In this document: piece after piece, positions 1-10,100 of the stretch
Numbering within the stretch: position 1 is the first letter of the stretch
Layout of the letters: each line of letters begins with the position of its first letter
Source of the DNA: Croceibacterium_A sp035555595
GTDB taxonomy: Bacteria; Pseudomonadota; Alphaproteobacteria; Sphingomonadales; Sphingomonadaceae
Direction of reading: 5' to 3'
Length of the DNA: 64,000 nucleotides
NCBI GenBank assembly: GCA_035555595.1
Contig: DATMGK010000004.1
Coordinates: 1-64,000 of the forward strand
Made by a program: the position numbers and the translations under genes
Notes under the pieces: generated by a model
The model's input: the letters and a program-made list of their open reading frames with translations, nothing else
What the model was told of the DNA's origin: nothing
Database searches by the model: none

Positions 1-2003
1 TTTTCCGCATCGACGCTGTCCTTCACCAGCCGCACTTCCCATTCCAGCTTCGGATCGACGATCGACCGCTGGATCAGGGTCCGCTGGCCCATCGCGTCAT
101 AAGTCCATTCGAACCGGCGCTTGCCATCGGGATTGCGGAGCAGCGCCAGATCGTTGCCGCGCGGCGGGGCCGCCGGGCCGGATGTCCGCAACGTGGGATA
201 GGCATCCGCCGTGCCGTGGCAGTCCTTGCAGCCGATCTCGATCGCATTGGCGACTTCGCCATAGATCAGCCCGTTGCCGTGGCTGTCCTGCGCGAAGTGA
301 CAGTCGGCGCACTGCATGCCTTTCTCGGCATGGATGTCCATCAGGTGCACGGCCTTGCCGGGGTTTGTGCCCACCGGCACGAATTCCCCTTCGCCCTCGC
401 GCCGCCACTTTTCGGGATCGTCCGGGTCCACGATCTTGCCTTCGGCATCCAGCAGATTGCCTTCCCGGTCGCGTTTGAAGATCGCGCGGAAATTCCAGCC
501 GTGGCCGTGATAATCGGCGAACTGCGTGTCTTTCAGCGTCGGGTTCAGACTGTAGACGTTGCGCAGGAAATCCAGGTCCGCCCAATTGCCGCGTGGGGCC
601 GCCCCTTCCGGGTTCCGGTCGAGCACCTCACGCACTTCCTCCGCCGTGGGATAGCGCTGCTGCGCCGGCCACATTGATGGCGCGTCGGATTCGTAATCCC
701 ACATCGTGTAGCCCAGGAACGAATTCAGGAAGATGTTCGGCTGGTGCATGTGGCAGTTCATGCACTGCGCGGTTGGGATAGAGCGCGTGAAGACGTGCCG
801 CAGCGGGTGGCCCTTTTCCTTCACCGGCGCATGATCGGGATCGCCCGGCTGCTTCACCGCGCCGTGTCCGCCGCCGGTCGGTTCCAGCTTGCCGGAAATG
901 GTCGGGTCCACCGTGATCGTCTGACCATCGCGGCCATACTGGGCGTAAGTCAGGCTGTGGCGCGGTTCACGATCATTGGCATAGATCACATGGCAGGATG
1001 CGCAGCCGGAATGGCGGTAATCGCCCGGCTGGTCGTTGGTGCCCATGAACCAGGTGAACGGATCGTTGAGGCGCGTCTTGTGGATGTTCAGCACCGGGAT
1101 CGCCACGCGCAGTCCGGTGGCGGGGCCGCGGTTGGACTGCTTCAGGTCGGGCCGCCCCGGCTCCTCCAGCCGCTGGATCGCGCCGGTCACGTTGGGCAGG
1201 CCGATTTCCGGGAAGATCGAATTGATCGTGCGCCCGCCGCGTTCGAACACGCGGAACACGTCGGCTGGCGGTACGACCTGCCATGTCGGCAGGGGGTAGA
1301 GTTCGGCCAGCGCGCCGCGCGCTTTCTGCGCTTCCGTCAGTGTGCCGGGCGGATCGCCGGGGCTGACCACTTTCGCCGGCTGACCATCGCGCGTGTAGGC
1401 TTCACCCAGAACGTAGTTTTTGAACGGCACGATACCGTTGTTGTACGATGCGCCGCCCCACAACATCGCGCCCGATGCCATCAGCGACCGCTCGCCCGCC
1501 TCGATCGTTTCGAGGTGGCAGGCCCCGCATGCCTCACGCGCGACCCGGTAATCGCTGGGGTTCACGAAGCGGACGAACTCCGGCGCCTCGCGGTTCAGCA
1601 AGGCGTAGCTCCGCTTTGGATTGGCGGAGGAGGGGAAGTGCCAGCCTTCGGGATAAGTGGGCAGCACGTGCGCCCGGTCACGCGCGGTGATGTAATCGAT
1701 ATGGTCGTGCGGCAGGTCGGAATTGCCACGCACCGTGGCATCGCCGCCGTGGCAGTCTGTGCAGCCCAGCCGCACAGCGGGCGTTTCGTGCATCGTCGGG
1801 GCATCGGTGCGGACGTGGCAGGAATAGCAGCCTTCCGACTTTCCCATCATCGCTTCCAGGGTCTGAGAAGCGGGGGCGGGTGGGGCGAGCGCATAGTTGC
1901 GTGCCACCGGCTTCTCCTCACCCGCGGCGCGCAGCGCGTTGCCGCCCAGCAGTGCGGCTGCGAACAGGATCAGTACGGAGAAAAGGCGAAGGGCGCTGCG
2001 CAT
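1..2003 (-). CDS. Multihaem cytochrome c, secreted (3' end beyond the window)
   Basis: The reading frame stays open from ATG at 2003 to the window edge, giving 667 residues with no stop. The N-terminus is a signal peptide (hydrophobic stretch after MRSALR, cleavage near LRAAG). Seven CXXCH c-type haem motifs lie in one frame: CYSCH, CTDCH, CGACH, CASCH, CMNCH, CADCH and CKDCH, the last near base 216. More may lie beyond the edge. The protein should be exported and matured in the periplasm as an electron-transfer cytochrome. Its ATG overlaps the stop of the upstream barrel gene (TGATG), so the two are probably translationally coupled. Pairing of a multihaem cytochrome with a large barrel recalls porin-cytochrome conduits. 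I do not recognise it as MtrA, and substrate and exact family are unknown. Confidence 0.9.
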   Translation of the reverse strand, partial: MRSALRLFSVLILFAAALLGGNALRAAGEEKPVARNYALAPPAPASQTLEAMMGKSEGCYSCHVRTDAPTMHETPAVRLGCTDCHGGDATVRGNSDLPHDHIDYITARDRAHVLPTYPEGWHFPSSANPKRSYALLNREAPEFVRFVNPSDYRVAREACGACHLETIEAGERSLMASGAMLWGGASYNNGIVPFKNYVLGEAYTRDGQPAKVVSPGDPPGTLTEAQKARGALAELYPLPTWQVVPPADVFRVFERGGRTINSIFPEIGLPNVTGAIQRLEEPGRPDLKQSNRGPATGLRVAIPVLNIHKTRLNDPFTWFMGTNDQPGDYRHSGCASCHVIYANDREPRHSLTYAQYGRDGQTITVDPTISGKLEPTGGGHGAVKQPGDPDHAPVKEKGHPLRHVFTRSIPTAQCMNCHMHQPNIFLNSFLGYTMWDYESDAPSMWPAQQRYPTAEEVREVLDRNPEGAAPRGNWADLDFLRNVYSLNPTLKDTQFADYHGHGWNFRAIFKRDREGNLLDAEGKIVDPDDPEKWRREGEGEFVPVGTNPGKAVHLMDIHAEKGMQCADCHFAQDSHGNGLIYGEVANAIEIGCKDCHGTADAYPTLRTSGPAAPPRGNDLALLRNPDGKRRFEWTYDAMGQRTLIQRSIVDPKLEWEVRLVKDSVDAE

Positions 2004-3874
2004 CAATAACTCAGGATCGCGTTGGCGAGGATGGAATAATAGGCGCGGGAGTTATCCGTGCTGTCGAACAGGTCGCGGAAGCCGTCACCTGCCACCAGCG
2101 TCGCGCCTGACAGACGCATGACGATGTTCTGTGTCGCTTTCGGTCGCCAGATCGCCGCGGCTGACAGATCCCATCCTATTTCTTTCGGGATGGAACCTTC
2201 CATGCGCAGGGTCTGCAATACCGTGGTATCTTCGAACCACAGGTGGTTCGCATTGCCGGACACGCGCAGTTCCGGTGTCAGGTCGAAATCCGCGCCCGCG
2301 CCCAGTAGGATCAGGCCGGGATTGGTGAAGTTCGACTGGCCCTGTTCCTTGCTGGATCGAAGCGAATTCAGCAGGCCGTTACGCCCACTGACCGAAATCA
2401 CACGCCCGCCGCCTGCGAACGGGATCGTCTGGCGGATCCAGTAGCTGGTGTCCGCCCCGGCGAAGATCGGGTTTTCGAAGATCGCATCGAAACCGGTTTC
2501 GGTATCGTCGTAGGGATCGCCATCGCCGCTGGCCCATGCGCCCGACAGGCGGAAGCGCATCCAGCTCTTGTCATAGCTCAGCTCGCCCGCGGCGAAGAAC
2601 GCGCGGATATCCGCCGGGCGGCCGGTGAACACGCTGTCGCGATCCTCCCCCAGAGCGGCATAGGCGCTGGCGGTCAGGTTGATCCGGCCGATCCGCCCGT
2701 CGGCGTTATAGCCCAGATAGACAACATCGTATTCGCGCCCGCGCAGATTGCCGATCAGTGCCGGGCGCACGGGGAAGCCGTTATCGTCGATTTCCACATC
2801 GCCCGCTTCCCGATTGCGGTTCCACGCCAGCGTGATCTGGCTGGTCAGCGCGGGGATCAGGAAATCCTGCCGATAGAGGTTGGCGATGAAGACGAAATCG
2901 TCGCGTGGACGCTGAACCACGCTGTTCAGCCCGCTATTGGTGTCTTTCTCCAGCCGCCAGAACGCAGCCAGATTGTATTGCACGCGGTTGTTGTCGCGGT
3001 TGCCGAAGAAGCGCACGCCCAACTGCTGGTCGTTGAACAGGAAGCCCCGGAAATCCGCCTGAAACGGCTGAATCCCCACGCGCACGGAATCGAAATCGTA
3101 CCGCATTGACGTGTTACGGATGTGATAATCGATGAAGGCTTCCTGCACCCCCACGAAGTGATCCGTGCGATGCGAAGGGCGCGACGGTTCTACGAACAGC
3201 ACCCGCCGTTCGGGCACGTTGACGTGATTGATGTTGAACGCCAGTGCCACGCGGTATTCCACGTCCGGCGGCTTGAACGCGGTGTTCCCCTTGGTCAGTG
3301 CCGCGCCGACGAGGAATGTCTGCGACAGGACATAGCTGGCATCCTTGCCGAACACGTCCAGGCTCTGCGGCCGTTCCGTCGTTTGCACGCCGACCGGGAT
3401 CGGGAACGTGCGCGGTTCGAACACCGTGTCGCTGACCAGATTGCCCTGAAAGAACCAGTCATGCCCGGTGATGGGCAGGAACGGCACCTTTGCCGGGTCC
3501 AGCGGCCGATCGCCCTTCAGCACGTTGTGGTGATAGGGATCGAGCGGTGATCGGCACACGTCGCGCACCAGCTTGAACACATCCTGCGCCGGGCAGAACG
3601 CATTGATCAGCCGCCAGCGATCCGGGATCGGGATCGTGTCCGTGGGGAATGCTTCCGGCGGCGGGGCGCGCACCGCGCCCGCGTTGTCCTGCGTCACCGC
3701 ATCAGGCAGTTCGCCAGTGTAGCCGGGGCGGCGGCGGCCATCGATGGATTCGTTGTCGACAGGCGGGGGCGTGTCGTCTGCCGGAACGGACGCCGCAACC
3801 GGTTCTGGCGGCAGAGGTGGCTCTGCTGCCGGCGCGGTCTGCAACAACAGGGTAAGAATCAGCGCGCCGTTCAT
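2003..3874 (-). CDS. Large outer-membrane beta-barrel protein paired with cytochromes
   Basis: This is a 623-residue protein. The ATG at 3874 overlaps the stop of the upstream lipoprotein gene (TGATG), which decides the start; the frame stays open further upstream. A short hydrophobic leader (MNGALILTLLLQTAPAA) is followed by a proline-rich stretch, a segment with two cysteines (FCPAQ, DVCRSP), then about 450 residues of alternating amphipathic strands rich in Tyr, Phe, Arg and Asn. The end, ILANAILSY, has a terminal aromatic residue as in outer-membrane barrels. The strand pattern supports a barrel of many strands, but no family signature was recognised. Its place between two multihaem cytochromes and a haem-binding-type lipoprotein suggests a porin sheath for a cytochrome or a haem-related channel. 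That role is inferred. Confidence 0.75.
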   Translation of the reverse strand: MNGALILTLLLQTAPAAEPPLPPEPVAASVPADDTPPPVDNESIDGRRRPGYTGELPDAVTQDNAGAVRAPPPEAFPTDTIPIPDRWRLINAFCPAQDVFKLVRDVCRSPLDPYHHNVLKGDRPLDPAKVPFLPITGHDWFFQGNLVSDTVFEPRTFPIPVGVQTTERPQSLDVFGKDASYVLSQTFLVGAALTKGNTAFKPPDVEYRVALAFNINHVNVPERRVLFVEPSRPSHRTDHFVGVQEAFIDYHIRNTSMRYDFDSVRVGIQPFQADFRGFLFNDQQLGVRFFGNRDNNRVQYNLAAFWRLEKDTNSGLNSVVQRPRDDFVFIANLYRQDFLIPALTSQITLAWNRNREAGDVEIDDNGFPVRPALIGNLRGREYDVVYLGYNADGRIGRINLTASAYAALGEDRDSVFTGRPADIRAFFAAGELSYDKSWMRFRLSGAWASGDGDPYDDTETGFDAIFENPIFAGADTSYWIRQTIPFAGGGRVISVSGRNGLLNSLRSSKEQGQSNFTNPGLILLGAGADFDLTPELRVSGNANHLWFEDTTVLQTLRMEGSIPKEIGWDLSAAAIWRPKATQNIVMRLSGATLVAGDGFRDLFDSTDNSRAYYSILANAILSY

Positions 3875-5832
3875 CACAGGCCCTGGCACACGTTCTGCGC
3901 GGCTGTGTCCAGAAACGGCGCGAACGGGCAGCTGATATACCGCAGTCGCGCTGTGCGCCCGCCTGCAAGGCTCACCATGATCTGATCCGCGCGCATGGCG
4001 ACTGGCGCGTTGCCTACGCCGCCCGCGCGCAAACCGCCGTTGTGCAGGCCCAGGAAGCTGATCATGTCGTCCTGATCGATGCCGTCGCCCGAAACGCCCA
4101 GTCCGCCGACCAGTTGATTTCCGCGATAGACCGGCACGGAGCCGGGAAAGATCTGCATTCCGTTGGCCAGCCGCTTCTGGCCCGGCGCGGCGTCGGGCAG
4201 GTCCGTGCAACGTTGCGGCGTGTCGGTGGCGGATGCGCCGGTCACGAAGCTGAGATGCTGCGCCAGATTGCCCAGAATCAGCGCCGATTGAAGACCGGTG
4301 GAAAACGGATTGAACTGGCCGATCGGGCGGGACAGCGGGCCGTTGGGGCGACCAACTTCCCCATCCGGGAAATAGGGGCGCGACAGATTGCCGCCCGATC
4401 GATCAGCGAAAGCATGGCTGCCGGTCAGGGCATTTGCATCGCCCAGAAATGTGCGAACCCGGTCCACGAACTGCGGCACCTCGCCGCCCCCGCCGCCGAG
4501 CTGCGCTGCCGCGAATGCGCCGGACATGAAGTTGGCCGTGCGTGCTTTTTGCAGCGAAACGTCGATGCCGAATATCGGCGCGTCGGGTGATCGCACGATG
4601 CCCAGAACCTGCCCGTGCGTATCGACCAGAGAGATCGAAACCTGCGCCCGGCTGTCCAGCGGCTGGCGGATCTGTGCCCGCGCGCGGCTCATCACCGCGA
4701 AAGCTTCTTCCAGCAGGGCTTGCGCTTCGGCGGCGCTGATCGGCTGCGCCAGATCGGCCCCGTCGGTGCCGCCCCGGATGGGATAGCGATTGCTTCCGGC
4801 CCCGTCAGTCAGAACGAAGGCGTCGGTATTGCCGAATTCCGCCGATGTTGCGGCGCGCAGCCCTGATGCTTCAGCGCCATATGCCGCGCCGGGCAACAGC
4901 GCCGCCCCGGCATAGTATGCCGTTACCGGCACCAGATCGCCGCGCGCGTCCGCCACCGCGAAGCTGGCCCCACCGACGCTGCCAAGCGCGGCATAAGTGG
5001 CGTCGGAATAGCGCAGCGATGTGCCGTCAACGAAGATGCGGTCGGCCCGGATGCCCTCTGGCGCTTCGAAACCGACCGTCCCGGCCAGCGCGATCAACTC
5101 GTCCGGATCGCTGTCGGCATCCAGCACGTTGTCGTCGAAGCCATAGACGCCGTCGGACAGCACGCCCACGCCGCCAACGACCACGCCGTTCTTGTACAGC
5201 GGGAACCCGCCCGGATCGGCCGAAAGGCCCAGTGGCGAACGCTTGGGCCCGATCATAGCGCCGCCGGGGCCGCCCAGCCGCGCGGCGAGGTCGGAACAAG
5301 GCAACTGGCTGAACTGCACGCCGAACAGCGGCCCGCTTTCCAGCCCCACCGTGGTCGGCGCGGGCGGGAAATGCGGTTGCACGATCATGCTGGCCGTGCG
5401 GGTGGAAAAGGCGTTGCCGCCGCTGGAAAGATAAGCCCCGGTGATCGCCTTGGCGATGGCGGCGGCTTCCGCCGGAACGTCCAGCCCCTGAATGTCTATG
5501 TCGTCGCCGTTTGGCGCGCCGGGAATTGTGGCCAGCGCGGGCGCACCGTCCATGCGGAAAACCGCCAGCACATTGCCCACGCGATCGACCACGGCGATGG
5601 TCGCCGGGCGGGAAAGCGCGTCTGCCTGCATGGCCGCTTGCGCTATGATCTGGCCCACTTCGCCCGCGCTCAGGGCGACTTGCGCGGGGGCGACGTAGAG
5701 CCCGCCTGGCGTGGGCGCGGGGCCGGGGGCCGGGGTGGGCGCGGGCGTGGAGGGTGACGATCCCCCGTCTCCGCATGACGCCAGCATCACGGCCGCGCCG
5801 CATAGCAGTGATGTGATCCCCCGCGCGCGCAT
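3874..5832 (-). CDS. Lipoprotein with two HbpS/GlcG-like domains
   Basis: This 652-residue protein starts with a lipoprotein signal peptide (lipobox LASC, Cys about residue 20) and a Pro/Ala linker (TPAPTPAPGP). Two copies of a GlcG/HbpS-type (PF03928-like) domain follow, roughly residues 50-310 and 360-630. Both contain the helix-strand start (ALLEEAFAVM), the 'VVDRVGNVLAVFR' or 'LVDTHGQVLGIVR' strand pair and a late glycine-rich VxxGGxGVSGDG-type segment. HbpS-family proteins bind haem and some are redox sensors. A tandem, lipid-anchored arrangement is unusual, since most members are single domains of about 150 residues. It overlaps both neighbours by 1 nt and should act in the same envelope assembly as the cytochromes, perhaps supplying or binding haem. 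The function is inferred. Confidence 0.8.
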   Translation of the reverse strand: MRARGITSLLCGAAVMLASCGDGGSSPSTPAPTPAPGPAPTPGGLYVAPAQVALSAGEVGQIIAQAAMQADALSRPATIAVVDRVGNVLAVFRMDGAPALATIPGAPNGDDIDIQGLDVPAEAAAIAKAITGAYLSSGGNAFSTRTASMIVQPHFPPAPTTVGLESGPLFGVQFSQLPCSDLAARLGGPGGAMIGPKRSPLGLSADPGGFPLYKNGVVVGGVGVLSDGVYGFDDNVLDADSDPDELIALAGTVGFEAPEGIRADRIFVDGTSLRYSDATYAALGSVGGASFAVADARGDLVPVTAYYAGAALLPGAAYGAEASGLRAATSAEFGNTDAFVLTDGAGSNRYPIRGGTDGADLAQPISAAEAQALLEEAFAVMSRARAQIRQPLDSRAQVSISLVDTHGQVLGIVRSPDAPIFGIDVSLQKARTANFMSGAFAAAQLGGGGGEVPQFVDRVRTFLGDANALTGSHAFADRSGGNLSRPYFPDGEVGRPNGPLSRPIGQFNPFSTGLQSALILGNLAQHLSFVTGASATDTPQRCTDLPDAAPGQKRLANGMQIFPGSVPVYRGNQLVGGLGVSGDGIDQDDMISFLGLHNGGLRAGGVGNAPVAMRADQIMVSLAGGRTARLRYISCPFAPFLDTAAQNVCQGL

Positions 5833-7199
5833 CAGCGAAGCTTGCCGATCGCCCCGGTCGCCTGGCCCAGCGCGGCGCGGAACCGCACCGGATTGTAGCT
5901 TTCCGGGCTACGAACCGCTTCATAGGCGCGGTTGAGATCGGCGCGGATTCCGGCGGCGGCGCCCACTGTGACGCGCCCTTCGCGCACCATCGCGTTGAGC
6001 AGCGTGTCCACCGCCATGACGGCCTGCGCCGACCCGGCATAGTCCGTGAAGCGTGGGCTGGTCGTCCTGTCTGCAATCGCGGCGATCACCGTAAAAGCAT
6101 CTCCGCCAACCGATCGCGCCAGAGTGTCGGACAACGCGGCAGCGGCATCGCGCAGCCGCAGGGCGGCCTGTGCAGCTTCCCCACGCCCTTCGCCCATTGC
6201 GGCGTGGAACGACCGGCTGGCGGTATCGAACGCCTGCCCCTGCGAAGGGGCCAGCACGCGGGCCACGGTGGCCAGCATGATCTGGTTCTCGTCATTGAAA
6301 GGCGGCTGGCCAAAGGGGATCGGCCGGGCGGGGTTGCTTTCGAAAGTCAGCCGCCGCTGCGGGCCATCGGTGATCCCACGATGGCAGCTGTGGCAGTCGT
6401 AGAAGAAGAATTCGGGGAACACACCCTCCGTGCCGAAGCCGGGGCGGGCGAACAGGTCCGCTTGCCTCCGCACGGCTTCCGCCTGCCCCACGGCCCACAG
6501 CAGGACGCTGTTGGTACGTCCCTTGCGCTGCACGTAGTCGGCGTCTTCATCGTGGTGCTGCTGCAGGGCGCTGAACAAATCCAGCTCGAACACGATGCGC
6601 GGGTGCCCGGCGGCCATCATGCGGTGGGTGACGAACTGGTTGCCCTTTGCGCTGCCGAAATGACAGTCGAGGCAGACGCCGGCCCGCACCTGCGGGTTTT
6701 CCAGCGCGGTCAATCCGGCGCGAAGATTGGCGGGATGATCGCCTGCCGTGGTATAGTGGCTGGCGATCCAGCCACCCGCGGGCCCGTGGCAGGATTCGCA
6801 GCCTACCCCGTCAGAAAGCTGAAAACGCGGCCCACGTTCGGCGGCAGGTACATAAGTGGCGTGGCAGCCGATGCAGGCGGGTTCCGACGTCGGGTCGCCC
6901 ATGCCCAGGCTGGCGGCGATCTGGCGGCCGCGCACACTGCTCAGAACACTCAGCGCGCGGCTGTGCGCGCCGCTGGGGGATGAGGGTTCCTGCCAGGTGG
7001 CGATCTCGTCCTGCCGCACCAGTTCGCCGTTGCCTTCGGCGCGGCCATGGCAGGTCGATCCGCCGCAAGTCGCAACGCCGACATAGCTACCTTCGGCCTG
7101 CGCGGTTGCGCCGGTAAGGGGCGCGCCCAGCAGCAGGCAAAGCGCCCCTGCCAGCGGCGCACGCCAGAAACCGTCGCCATGGCCCCCCTGGCCAATCAT
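5832..7199 (-). CDS. Pentahaem c554-like cytochrome, exported
   Basis: This is a 455-residue protein with an N-terminal export signal (hydrophobic core about residues 15-33). Haem-binding motifs are an atypical CGGSTCH (CX4CH, residues 45-51) and four CXXCH: CIGCH (109), CESCH (134), CLDCH (176) and CHSCH (269). The spacing, and the histidines between the fourth and fifth motifs (HRMMAAGHP, QQHHDEDAD), resemble the cytochrome c554 / multihaem c3-like family in which distal His ligands lie between motifs. The C-terminal 150 residues are helical and haem-free. The ATG at 7199 overlaps the stop of the tpsA gene by 4 nt (ATGA), and its own stop overlaps the lipoprotein start. It is probably the periplasmic electron carrier of the cluster. 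Confidence 0.88.
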   Translation of the reverse strand: MIGQGGHGDGFWRAPLAGALCLLLGAPLTGATAQAEGSYVGVATCGGSTCHGRAEGNGELVRQDEIATWQEPSSPSGAHSRALSVLSSVRGRQIAASLGMGDPTSEPACIGCHATYVPAAERGPRFQLSDGVGCESCHGPAGGWIASHYTTAGDHPANLRAGLTALENPQVRAGVCLDCHFGSAKGNQFVTHRMMAAGHPRIVFELDLFSALQQHHDEDADYVQRKGRTNSVLLWAVGQAEAVRRQADLFARPGFGTEGVFPEFFFYDCHSCHRGITDGPQRRLTFESNPARPIPFGQPPFNDENQIMLATVARVLAPSQGQAFDTASRSFHAAMGEGRGEAAQAALRLRDAAAALSDTLARSVGGDAFTVIAAIADRTTSPRFTDYAGSAQAVMAVDTLLNAMVREGRVTVGAAAGIRADLNRAYEAVRSPESYNPVRFRAALGQATGAIGKLR

Positions 7200-10100
7200 C
7201 TGTCGCTGTTTCCGGTCGAACAGCTGTCACTCGTCGGATCGCAGGAATTGTCCCACAGATCGTCGTTGCCAACGCCGGTGATCGGTTCATCGACCAGCGG
7301 CGGAGAGATCAGGGGTTCCACCGGGGCCAGTTCGATCAGCGGCGTGATGAACAGTTCCCCGCCGCCGGTGACGGCCCCTTCGCTCTCTGCCTTCAGCGGC
7401 GTCAGCAGATCGGTGTCGCGCGGCAGGCCGGGGGTATTCATCCCTGGCATGGTCGAACACGCACCGACGATCAGACAGCCGTTGATCGTCGAGGCGGGGT
7501 TGAACAGCCCGCCAGACGTGCCGGATGCACCGTTGATCGAAACCAGCGGGATCACGTCTATCCCGCCGATCGGCTGCCCCTGATTCACCAGTTGGCCATT
7601 CACCGCGATGCGCGTCGCGCCCGATGCGGTGTTGATGGAAATCGTTTCGGCGATGAAGCCGCCACGGTCGGCATATTCGGTGGATGCGCCGCTGTTCTGG
7701 ATGAACAGGCCGTCCGTCACGTCGAAGGTGATGGAACTGGCGCTGATTGCCTGCGGGTTTCCGCCCGGTTGGTCCAGCGCCGCGTTGATCGTCGGGAAGC
7801 TGGTCAGCGTCTGCAACTGTCCCAGGACGTTGCCGGTGGCGATGGCGATCGTATCGCCCACGATATGAACCTGGCCCAAGGCCGCCCCGCTCGGATCGAG
7901 CATGGCGATCGATCCCGTCTCGGTATTCAGTTCCACCAGCGTCGGGTCTATCAGGAACGTGTCCGTGGCCGAACTGGTTGTCAGCGCCACGTTGCCGTCG
8001 ATCGCGATGCGGGTGGGGCCGGATATTTCCAGCGTGCCGCCCGTCCCGATATTGCCGCTCGCGCCATAGGACAGGGCGAGATTGCCGATGGTGATGTCCG
8101 TAACCGCCGCCCCGGTGCCCACGCTGCGGAACGTGATCGCATTGTCTGCGAACAGCCGCGTGGCCTCCGCGCTGTCCAGGCTATAGTCGCCCGACAGTGT
8201 CTCTCCGCCGATGAATATGCGATTGGCGGAACCCGTCGGCGCCGGAACGCGGGCGATGATCGTCAATTCCTGCGTCGTGCCACGCTCGCCCAGCGTGCCG
8301 CCCAGCCCCAGGTTGATATCTGCCGATGTGACGGAGATCGTGGTGCCCCGGCCGGTGCCGGACATCGCGAAGACGCCCCCGGCATCCACTGTCAGCGCAG
8401 CATCTGCGGACAGGGGGCCGTTGGTTATCACATTGCCGCCTGCCGTGAGGCTGACCGAACCACCGTTTACGCCTTCCAGCGATTGCAGGTCGCCGCCAGC
8501 GTTCAGCACGATGGCCCCGTCGGATTGCAGGCTGCCATTGGCAATGATGTCGCCCGTTGCCGTCAGGCTGATAGAGCTTCCAATCACGGTGTCGGCGGTT
8601 TGCAGATCAGCGCCGGAGCTCAAAGTCACTGCGCCGGACGTGTTGAGGAGCTGCGTCGTCAATGCGCCCCCAGTCGTGATCGACAGTGCGCCATTGCTCG
8701 CTGTCGCCTCCTCGATCAGCAGAGCTTCATCCGCGTCGATCGAAACATCGAGCGCGCGCAAAATCACTGCGCCGGCCGAAGCGAGGTCGTTCACCACCAG
8801 CGTGCCATCCAGTGCCTGCAACAACGTCGGACCGCCGGAAGAAAGGCGATCTGCGGCGATGCCGTTGGCGACCGTTATCTCCATAACCTCGCCCGCTTCG
8901 ATCAGGCCGGTGGAAGTGAAGCTGTTGCCGGTTATCCGTACTGCGCCATTGGCGCTCAGGGGCTGGGCAGCGTTGACGATCACGCGCCCACTCGTATCGA
9001 ACAGCAGGCTTCCGTCAGCGGCGAATGGCGCCCCAGAGACAGTGGCCTCGATCCCCGCCGTCGCTCCGGCTCGGGTGCCGGTGCTTTCGACCATCAGGTC
9101 TCCGGCAAGCTCGATTGCGGATGCGGCATTGAGTGTCGCCACGTTGAGGCGTGCGGTTCCGGCGTCGCTTTCCGCTTCGGCGGTCGATCCCGAACCGCCA
9201 GTGCCGCTGGCGTTAAGAGACAGCGTGCCGATGCCGCGCGGGCCGACAGGCCCAGGCGTGTCGGTTACGGTGAAACCGGCCTGCCCGCCGCTGCCTTCGC
9301 CGCCCACCGCGCCCGGCAAACCGCTGTTTGCGTCGCCGCTGTCGCCGCCGATGCCCGTGGCATCGATTTCAACGGTGCCCAGCGCGAAGGCGCCGTCTCC
9401 CAAGGCGAACGTGGCAATGGAGCCGACGCCATTACCGCCGTTGCCATTCGTCCCGGTTCCGGAAAAGCCACCTGCACCGCCACTGCCGGTGGCCTGTATC
9501 GACAGCGTTGTGGCCGAAAGATTCGCGGTCGAACCGGGCAGGCTTTCCACGCGAGCCGTGCCGCCCGTTCCATTGCCGCCGCTGCTGGCAGTGCCGCCGC
9601 CGCCGTGGTTCATGCCAGCGCCGCCGGTTCCGGTGGCCATCACGGTCATGTCCTGCGTAGTCAGCGATCCGCCGCTGAACTGGGCCACCGCGGTTCCACC
9701 CGCGCCCGCACCCGCCAGCGCGGCGAGCGATCCGCTGTTCGCAACATCGTTGCCGCCCGCGCCACCGCCAAGGCCGGATGCGGAAAGCTGGAGGCTGGTT
9801 ATTTCGATCGTGCCGCCCGTTTGTGAAACTCGCGCTGTCCCGCCGGTCCCGTCGCCTGCCTGATAGGCAGTCGCGCCGTCCGATGCCGCCGCCTTGCCAC
9901 CCAGTCCGTTTGCATCCACCGTCAAGGTGTCGAGGGAGAGGCTGCCACCCGTTGCGACGAGTTGCGCAGTGCCCCCCGTTCCGCTGCCGCTGCTACCGCG
10001 CACCGGCAGATCAGACGGGGAAAGGAACGTGGCCAGGTTCTCGAAGAAATTGAACTCATCCAAGCTGAAGACGTAGTTCGTCCGTCCATCGCCGACTGCC

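Noticed and set aside
744..2009. 421-codon plus-strand frame antisense to the multihaem cytochrome
   Set aside because: It is a high-GC shadow. The minus strand encodes seven in-frame CXXCH motifs and a signal peptide; the plus product is rich in His/Arg/Ala without any known motif.
1..7199. Direct naming as MtrCAB or PioAB
   Set aside because: Haem counts, barrel sequence and gene order do not match those systems closely enough to use the names.
7592..9863. Two long plus-strand frames (744 and 550 codons) inside tpsA
   Set aside because: They arise from the repetitive, GC-rich tpsA coding sequence. Their composition is unbalanced and they have no domain signature or ribosome-binding site, while TpsA has a TPS domain and signal peptide.
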